DNA of 11,096 bases from an uncultured Flavobacteriales bacterium (GTDB taxonomy: Bacteria; Bacteroidota; Bacteroidia; Flavobacteriales_D; Crocinitomicaceae): contig CAJWCX010000019.1 of NCBI GenBank assembly GCA_913031405.1, positions 1 through 11,096 of the forward strand. Direction: 5' to 3'. Position numbers and translations under genes: made by a program. Position 1 is the first letter of the stretch. Every line of letters starts with the position of its first letter. A model generated the notes under the pieces. The model saw only the letters and a program-made list of their open reading frames with translations, did not search any database and was not told the origin of the DNA. Of the stretch, positions 7,261-11,096 are shown piece by piece.

Positions 7261-8304
7261 TTAAAGTTTATTTAACCACTTCAAGGTATCTACCCCATCC
7301 GCATAATCACTTAAACCAGGCTGCTGAGAAGATCCAAAAGGAAGATAATCTCTACCCACAATGCACTGAACATGATCCTCGTTCTTGTTCAAGTATGCAT
7401 TCAATTCATCATTGTTTTTATAAAAATGATAGTGTAACATTCCTAAAGGAGAAAACAACTCCTTCGACTCCTTTAGCAAGACAAAATTATTATCTAACAA
7501 TGACTCCTGATTGAGAAGGTGAACAGCCTTGTTGTAATCATAATTATTACCATATTTCTTGTTATTGATGATGTCACCCATAACAACAATACCTTCAAAG
7601 ACCCTGTTCATGTTATAACCATCCGGTAGGATAAGATGAGATACATTTCTACAGCCCCGACCATAATAATCAAAAATATCACGAGCTAAAAATTCAATAT
7701 CCTCCTTTGATTCTTTACCTGTTAAAATGGCTATTGAAGTACGATTTGATCTGAAAATATGAGGGAATTTTGAGAAATATTGCTCAAAATAAGTAGCACT
7801 AGAATCACTACCTGTTGCAATCACCGCATCAAAGTCAGAAATTTTACCCTCTGAAAATTGAATTCGATCCTTTAAGTCAGGCTCGAATACACTTAAAAAA
7901 GAGGCAAGCCTAGGTAAAAGATATAGATCGTCAGAGCTAAGTTTCACAAGTATCTTGTGTCCTGAAATCAATACACTTAAAAAGTCATGAAATCCCACCA
8001 AAGGAATATTTCCTGCCATGATCACAGCCACAGTACTTGGAGTTTCAGCAAAATTGTAATTGGCGGTCCATGTTTTTAAATCTTTTTCAGACAATAAAGA
8101 ACCCAAACTCAACAAAGATTTGCGCACCATATCCTCTGTAAACCAACCGTTATAATGCTTTTGCTTTAAAATCAATTCATTAAAATCTTGATGCTCTTGC
8201 TCCGTAATCCCAAGTTCAAAGCCCTCCCATTTTGTAGAAGACCCAAAATGCATCATCACTCTACCCAATTGATGAAAAGCACGTTCTATTTGTTCTTTTT
8301 TCAC
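7261..8304 (-). CDS. LuxC-family acyl-CoA reductase
   Basis: 347-residue member of the LuxC/acyl-CoA reductase family within the aldehyde dehydrogenase superfamily; such enzymes reduce an acyl-CoA or acyl thioester to an aldehyde with NADPH. Key parts: the nucleotide-binding region around AVIMAGNIPLVGFHDF (93-108), the IATGSDSSA loop (162-170) and the predicted catalytic nucleophile Cys218 in GRGCRNVS. It is shorter than bioluminescence LuxC proteins (about 480 residues), and no luxA, luxB, luxD or luxE is near, so a light-producing role is unlikely. The start is a GTG at 8304, with a -7 box ending only 4 bases before it; the next in-frame start is 15 residues in and would remove a conserved-looking N-terminus. 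It is divergent from the ferredoxin gene 89 bases away, a pairing I recall from other Flavobacteriia. The substrate is unknown. Confidence 0.88.
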   Translation of the reverse strand: MKKEQIERAFHQLGRVMMHFGSSTKWEGFELGITEQEHQDFNELILKQKHYNGWFTEDMVRKSLLSLGSLLSEKDLKTWTANYNFAETPSTVAVIMAGNIPLVGFHDFLSVLISGHKILVKLSSDDLYLLPRLASFLSVFEPDLKDRIQFSEGKISDFDAVIATGSDSSATYFEQYFSKFPHIFRSNRTSIAILTGKESKEDIEFLARDIFDYYGRGCRNVSHLILPDGYNMNRVFEGIVVMGDIINNKKYGNNYDYNKAVHLLNQESLLDNNFVLLKESKELFSPLGMLHYHFYKNNDELNAYLNKNEDHVQCIVGRDYLPFGSSQQPGLSDYADGVDTLKWLNKL

Positions 8305-8308
8305 GGCA

Positions 8309-8316
8309 CAAATATA
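8309..8316 (-). promoter_or_regulatory. -7 box for the acyl-CoA reductase gene
   Basis: The minus strand reads TATATTTG, an exact TAnnTTTG match, with only 4 bases to the GTG start, implying a near-leaderless transcript. A TTTG at 8342-8345 on the same strand is a possible -33 element (25-base spacer, longer than usual). Confidence 0.5.
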
Positions 8317-8370
8317 AGAAGCTTCTACTTGCTGAATCGAACAAATTCATTCAAATTGCGTTTCAAAATC

Positions 8371-8378
8371 TATATTTG
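8371..8378 (+). promoter_or_regulatory. -7 box for the ferredoxin gene
   Basis: TATATTTG, identical to the box facing the other way at 8309-8316, lies 15 bases before the GTG at 8394. No clear -33 element is visible at the expected distance. Confidence 0.5.
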
Positions 8379-8393
8379 TATAAATCTCTTGAT

Positions 8394-8741
8394 GTGGCTA
8401 TAATGATTACAGACGAATGCATTAACTGTGGAGCTTGCGAGCCCGAGTGTCCCAACAATGCAATCTATGAAGGAGGATCTCAATGGAGATATGCTGACGG
8501 GACATCTTTAAAAGGAATGCTTAAAACTTTAGACGGTAAAAAGGTATCTGCGGATCAAGTAATGGAACCCATAAACATGGACGTATACTACATCAGTCAT
8601 GACAAATGCACGGAATGCATTGGTTTTCATGATGAGCCTCAGTGCTCTGCTGTTTGCCCTGTAGACTGTTGTGTCGACGATCCTGAAAAAAGGGAGTCAG
8701 AAGATAAACTTATCGCCAAGAAAAACTTTTTGCACTTGTAG
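8394..8741 (+). CDS. Dicluster 4Fe-4S ferredoxin
   Basis: 115-residue cytoplasmic electron carrier with two predicted [4Fe-4S] clusters. Cluster motif one is C9xxC12xxC15xxxC19P. Cluster motif two has an enlarged spacing, C72xxC75x8C84xxxC88P, as in the longer ferredoxins related to that of Allochromatium. An insert of about 40 residues (26-65) separates the motifs, and Cys92/Cys93 are extra. The start is taken as GTG at 8394 because it gives MAIMITDEC, the usual N-terminus of this family; ATG at 8403 is the alternative. A TTG at 8376 is rejected because it overlaps the -7 box. The redox partner is unknown. The divergent acyl-CoA reductase is a candidate functional neighbour, but that family uses NADPH, so a direct link is speculative. 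The gene ends 3 bases from the convergent Smr gene. Confidence 0.93.
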   Translation: MAIMITDECINCGACEPECPNNAIYEGGSQWRYADGTSLKGMLKTLDGKKVSADQVMEPINMDVYYISHDKCTECIGFHDEPQCSAVCPVDCCVDDPEKRESEDKLIAKKNFLHL

Positions 8742-8744
8742 AAC

Positions 8745-9263
8745 CTATATGGGCTCTGCCCTTGATAATATAATTTCAATATAAGAAGCCCCAACTCCTA
8801 CGGGACTGTAGTTGGCATCATGTATATCATAACCTGGCCTATTCAATAGAGATGCAATTTCACTTTTCAACCGGCCTTCTCCTATACCATGAATCACCAA
8901 AACTTTTGTTTTTCTTTTAGACAAATTAAGATTAATAAATTCCCTGAATGTTTTGACTTGAAGATTGAGCTTATCAAAAGAGCTCATATGATGATCTGCA
9001 TCCAGTAAGGATTCTATATGTAAATCAATACATGGAACCATATCTTTCCTTTTTCTTCCTCCATCTGAAAGTTTTTTATCATGATCTTTAAGAACTATAT
9101 TACGAGTTATCACTGGCTTAGATTTGGCAATCATTGTCCGAGGAACATTTCGATCAAAACCATGCTCATCTTCGATTACGAGATACGTGCTTTCAATACC
9201 GATGACTTTATAGCTTCCCGTTTCATTCAAAATCGATACCTGCTCCCCAATAATGAAATTCAT
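8745..9263 (-). CDS. Short Smr-domain (MutS2 C-terminal-like) protein
   Basis: 172 residues in two parts. Residues 1-50 form a small beta-rich SH3/KOW-like segment (IGEQVSILNETGSYKVIGI and DEHGFDRNVP). After a charged linker (about 58-75), residues 78-170 are an Smr domain with the DLH motif (80-82) and HGIGEGRLK (125-133, family consensus HGxGxGxL). Smr domains are nucleic-acid-binding and often nick DNA or RNA. This protein has none of the MutS ATPase or clamp regions, so the common label 'DNA mismatch repair protein MutS' would mislead. Its ATG follows the mutase stop by 11 bases, so the two are probably one transcript, with no evident functional link. Confidence 0.88.
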   Translation of the reverse strand: MNFIIGEQVSILNETGSYKVIGIESTYLVIEDEHGFDRNVPRTMIAKSKPVITRNIVLKDHDKKLSDGGRKRKDMVPCIDLHIESLLDADHHMSSFDKLNLQVKTFREFINLNLSKRKTKVLVIHGIGEGRLKSEIASLLNRPGYDIHDANYSPVGVGASYIEIILSRAEPI

Positions 9264-9274
9264 TTCAATACGTT

Positions 9275-11096
9275 TTACATGTTTCTACGGTACTGTCCCC
9301 CGACTTCAAATAGTGCATTTGTGACCTGACCTAATGAAGCAGTTTTACAAGTCTCCATCAACTCTTCAAAAATATTTTGGTTGTTTACGGCGGCATCTTG
9401 AATTTTCTTCAGCCCCTCTTCCACCTCTTTTCGATTGCCTTCGTTAAGATTCTTTAGCATATCAATTTGATATTGCTTCTCTTCTTCGGTCGCTCGAATC
9501 ACCTCCTTTGGCAATATAGTTGGCGACCCTTTGGAGCTTAAAAAAGTATTGACCCCTATGATTGGGAATTCACCCGTATGCTTTAAAGTCTCGTAGTATA
9601 AGGATTCTTCTTGAATCTTGGAGCGCTGATACATGGTTTCCATAGCACCCAAAACTCCACCTCGCTCGGTGATGCGATCAAACTCTGTTAGTACAGCCTC
9701 TTCAACTAAGTCGGTAAGCTCCTCTATGATGAACGAACCTTGCAGTGGATTCTCATTTTTAGCTAGTCCTAATTCTCTGTTAATGATCAGCTGTATAGCC
9801 ATTGCTCGACGTACAGACTCCTCTGTTGGAGTAGTAATCGCCTCGTCGTATGCATTGGTGTGTAGAGAATTACAATTGTCGTAAATGGCATATAATGCTT
9901 GCAGCGTTGTACGAATATCATTGAAATCAATTTCCTGAGCATGAAGAGATCTACCAGACGTTTGTATATGATATTTTAGCATTTGAGCTCTTGCATTAGC
10001 TCCGTATTTTTTACCCATAGCCTTCGCCCAAAGCCTTCGCGCAACACGTCCAATTACAGCGTATTCTGGATCAATACCGTTTGAGAAAAAGAAAGATAAA
10101 TTAGGTCCAAAATCATTGATATTCATCCCTCTACTAAGATAATACTCCACGTAAGTGAAGCCATTGGCTAAGGTAAAGGCTAGCTGAGTGATTGGATTTG
10201 CGCCTGCCTCTGCAATATGATATCCTGAAATCGATACCGAATAAAAATTGCGAATACCTTTTTCAATAAAATATTCTTGAACATCACCCATGAGTCTCAA
10301 AGCAAATTCAGTTGAAAAAATACAGGTATTTTGTGCCTGATCTTCCTTAAGAATATCAGCCTGAACTGTTCCCCTAACCTGCATTAGGGTATCCGCTTTA
10401 ATTTTATTATAAATGGTTTCTTCTAGGACTTGATCACCTGTCACGCCCAGTAGCATCAATCCGAGTCCATCATTTCCTTCTGGAAGGTCCCCACTGTATG
10501 ATGGTCTCTCAAAACCTTTATTCCCGTATATGGATACAATCTTTTTTTCAACCTCTTTTTCTAGGCCCCTATCTTTGATATACTTTTCACAGTTTTGGTC
10601 AATGGCCGCATTCATAAAAAAAGCAAGGAGCATCGGAGCTGGACCGTTAATCGTCATGGATACCGAGGTAGTGGGATGACTTAAGTCAAATCCAGAATAG
10701 AGCTTCTTAGCATCATCTAAGCAACAAATAGAAACACCTGCATTACCAATCTTTCCATAGATATCAGGTCGCAAATCAGGGTCGTTACCGTAGAGTGTTA
10801 CCGAATCAAAAGCCGTTGACAATCGCTTCGCAGGCATTCCTAGACTGACATAGTGAAAACGTTTATTTGTTCTCTCAGGACCTCCTTCTCCCGCAAACAT
10901 TCGGGTTGGGTCTTCTCCTTCTCTTTTAAAAGGGAACAAACCTGAGGTGAAAGGAAAGTCTCCCGGAAAATTTTCTTGTAAAATCCATCTTAGAATGTCA
11001 CCCCAACTTCTATAATTGGGAGAGGCAACTTTAGGAATCTGCGAATGAGACAAGGATTCTGTATGTGTTTTCAGCTTTAAAACCTTATCGCGAACC
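9275..11096 (-). CDS. icmF: Fused isobutyryl-CoA mutase IcmF, C-terminal half (N-terminus beyond window)
   Basis: The frame is open to the right edge: 606 residues are visible of a family usually near 1,100. What is visible is the substrate-binding TIM-barrel half of an adenosylcobalamin-dependent acyl-CoA mutase. The B12-binding and MeaB-like GTPase domains should lie beyond the edge. IcmF interconverts isobutyryl-CoA and n-butyryl-CoA. Numbering from a TTG at 11053 used only as a reference point (codons continue in frame upstream), the family motifs are IPKVASPNYRSWGDILRW, FPFKREGEDPTRMFAGEGG, SVSMTINGPAP, VRGTVQADILKEDQAQNTC and SGYHIAEAGANP (the His near cobalamin). Phe53 and Gln241 replace the Tyr and Arg (Tyr89 and Arg207 of the Propionibacterium enzyme) that hold the methylmalonyl carboxylate. 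This supports IcmF over methylmalonyl-CoA mutase. The Smr gene follows by 11 bases. Confidence 0.9.
   Translation of the reverse strand, partial: VRDKVLKLKTHTESLSHSQIPKVASPNYRSWGDILRWILQENFPGDFPFTSGLFPFKREGEDPTRMFAGEGGPERTNKRFHYVSLGMPAKRLSTAFDSVTLYGNDPDLRPDIYGKIGNAGVSICCLDDAKKLYSGFDLSHPTTSVSMTINGPAPMLLAFFMNAAIDQNCEKYIKDRGLEKEVEKKIVSIYGNKGFERPSYSGDLPEGNDGLGLMLLGVTGDQVLEETIYNKIKADTLMQVRGTVQADILKEDQAQNTCIFSTEFALRLMGDVQEYFIEKGIRNFYSVSISGYHIAEAGANPITQLAFTLANGFTYVEYYLSRGMNINDFGPNLSFFFSNGIDPEYAVIGRVARRLWAKAMGKKYGANARAQMLKYHIQTSGRSLHAQEIDFNDIRTTLQALYAIYDNCNSLHTNAYDEAITTPTEESVRRAMAIQLIINRELGLAKNENPLQGSFIIEELTDLVEEAVLTEFDRITERGGVLGAMETMYQRSKIQEESLYYETLKHTGEFPIIGVNTFLSSKGSPTILPKEVIRATEEEKQYQIDMLKNLNEGNRKEVEEGLKKIQDAAVNNQNIFEELMETCKTASLGQVTNALFEVGGQYRRNM

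Noticed and set aside
7215..7514. Plus-strand 99-codon open frame antisense to the reductase 3' end
   Set aside because: Shadow of the acyl-CoA reductase; composition is not protein-like and no family is recognisable.
8376..8393. Extended ferredoxin start at a TTG (8376)
   Set aside because: The TTG is part of the TATATTTG -7 box and would add residues before the family N-terminus that the GTG at 8394 gives exactly.
7261..8741. Bioluminescence (lux) locus
   Set aside because: Only a LuxC-family reductase is present; no luciferase subunits, acyltransferase or synthetase nearby, and the protein is shorter than true LuxC.
8751..8761. GGGC-TCT-GCCC stem as a terminator between the ferredoxin and Smr genes
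   Set aside because: Only four base pairs, inside the Smr coding sequence, with no adjoining T-run on either strand.
9275..11053. Mutase as a complete 592-residue protein starting at TTG 11053
   Set aside because: Codons continue in frame without a stop from 11053 to the window edge, and the family architecture expects large domains upstream.
1..11096. CRISPR array, defence island, prophage or transposon
   Set aside because: No regularly spaced repeats, integrase, transposase, terminal inverted repeats or nuclease/toxin genes were seen on either strand.

Overview
The window looks like a stretch of ordinary chromosome from a Bacteroidota bacterium, most likely a marine-type member of the Flavobacteriia. 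Three things point there. Two secreted proteins carry C-terminal type IX secretion sorting tails. Good matches to the Bacteroidota -7 promoter box (TAnnTTTG) sit just upstream of five genes. The gene content also fits: an isolated LuxC-type acyl-CoA reductase next to a dicluster ferredoxin, a fused acyl-CoA mutase, and a short Smr protein. The DNA is AT-rich and almost fully coding. I see no tRNA, rRNA, CRISPR array, insertion sequence or phage gene, and no gap between genes longer than about 150 bases.

Layout, left to right. Minus strand 1-1416 is the N-terminal two thirds of purL (purine synthesis), running off the left edge. It is divergent from lpdA (plus, 1569-2966), the E3 dihydrolipoyl dehydrogenase of 2-oxoacid dehydrogenase complexes. 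Two plus-strand genes for exported type IX cargo follow: a 362-residue protein of unknown function (2977-4065) and a subtilisin-family serine protease with a complete catalytic triad (4102-5862). The protease gene ends 2 bases from a minus-strand pair, map (methionine aminopeptidase, 6421-7200) and a multi-pass membrane protein (5865-6428) that overlaps it by 8 bases. Upstream on the minus strand is the acyl-CoA reductase (7261-8304), divergent from the plus-strand ferredoxin (8394-8741). The ferredoxin gene ends 3 bases from a minus-strand pair: an Smr-domain protein (8745-9263) and, upstream of it, the C-terminal half of a fused acyl-CoA mutase (9275 to the right edge).

Most genes are housekeeping or central metabolism: purine synthesis, 2-oxoacid oxidation, N-terminal methionine removal and acyl-CoA carbon-skeleton rearrangement. 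The mutase is best called IcmF (isobutyryl-CoA mutase), not methylmalonyl-CoA mutase, because the two substrate-selecting residues are Phe and Gln instead of Tyr and Arg.

I do not see a clear new multi-gene system. The points most worth following are the uncharacterised secreted protein with a calcium-type loop and a possible metal site, two perfect hairpins at the start of its gene, the divergent reductase/ferredoxin pair with matching promoter boxes and an almost leaderless GTG start, and the IcmF assignment.
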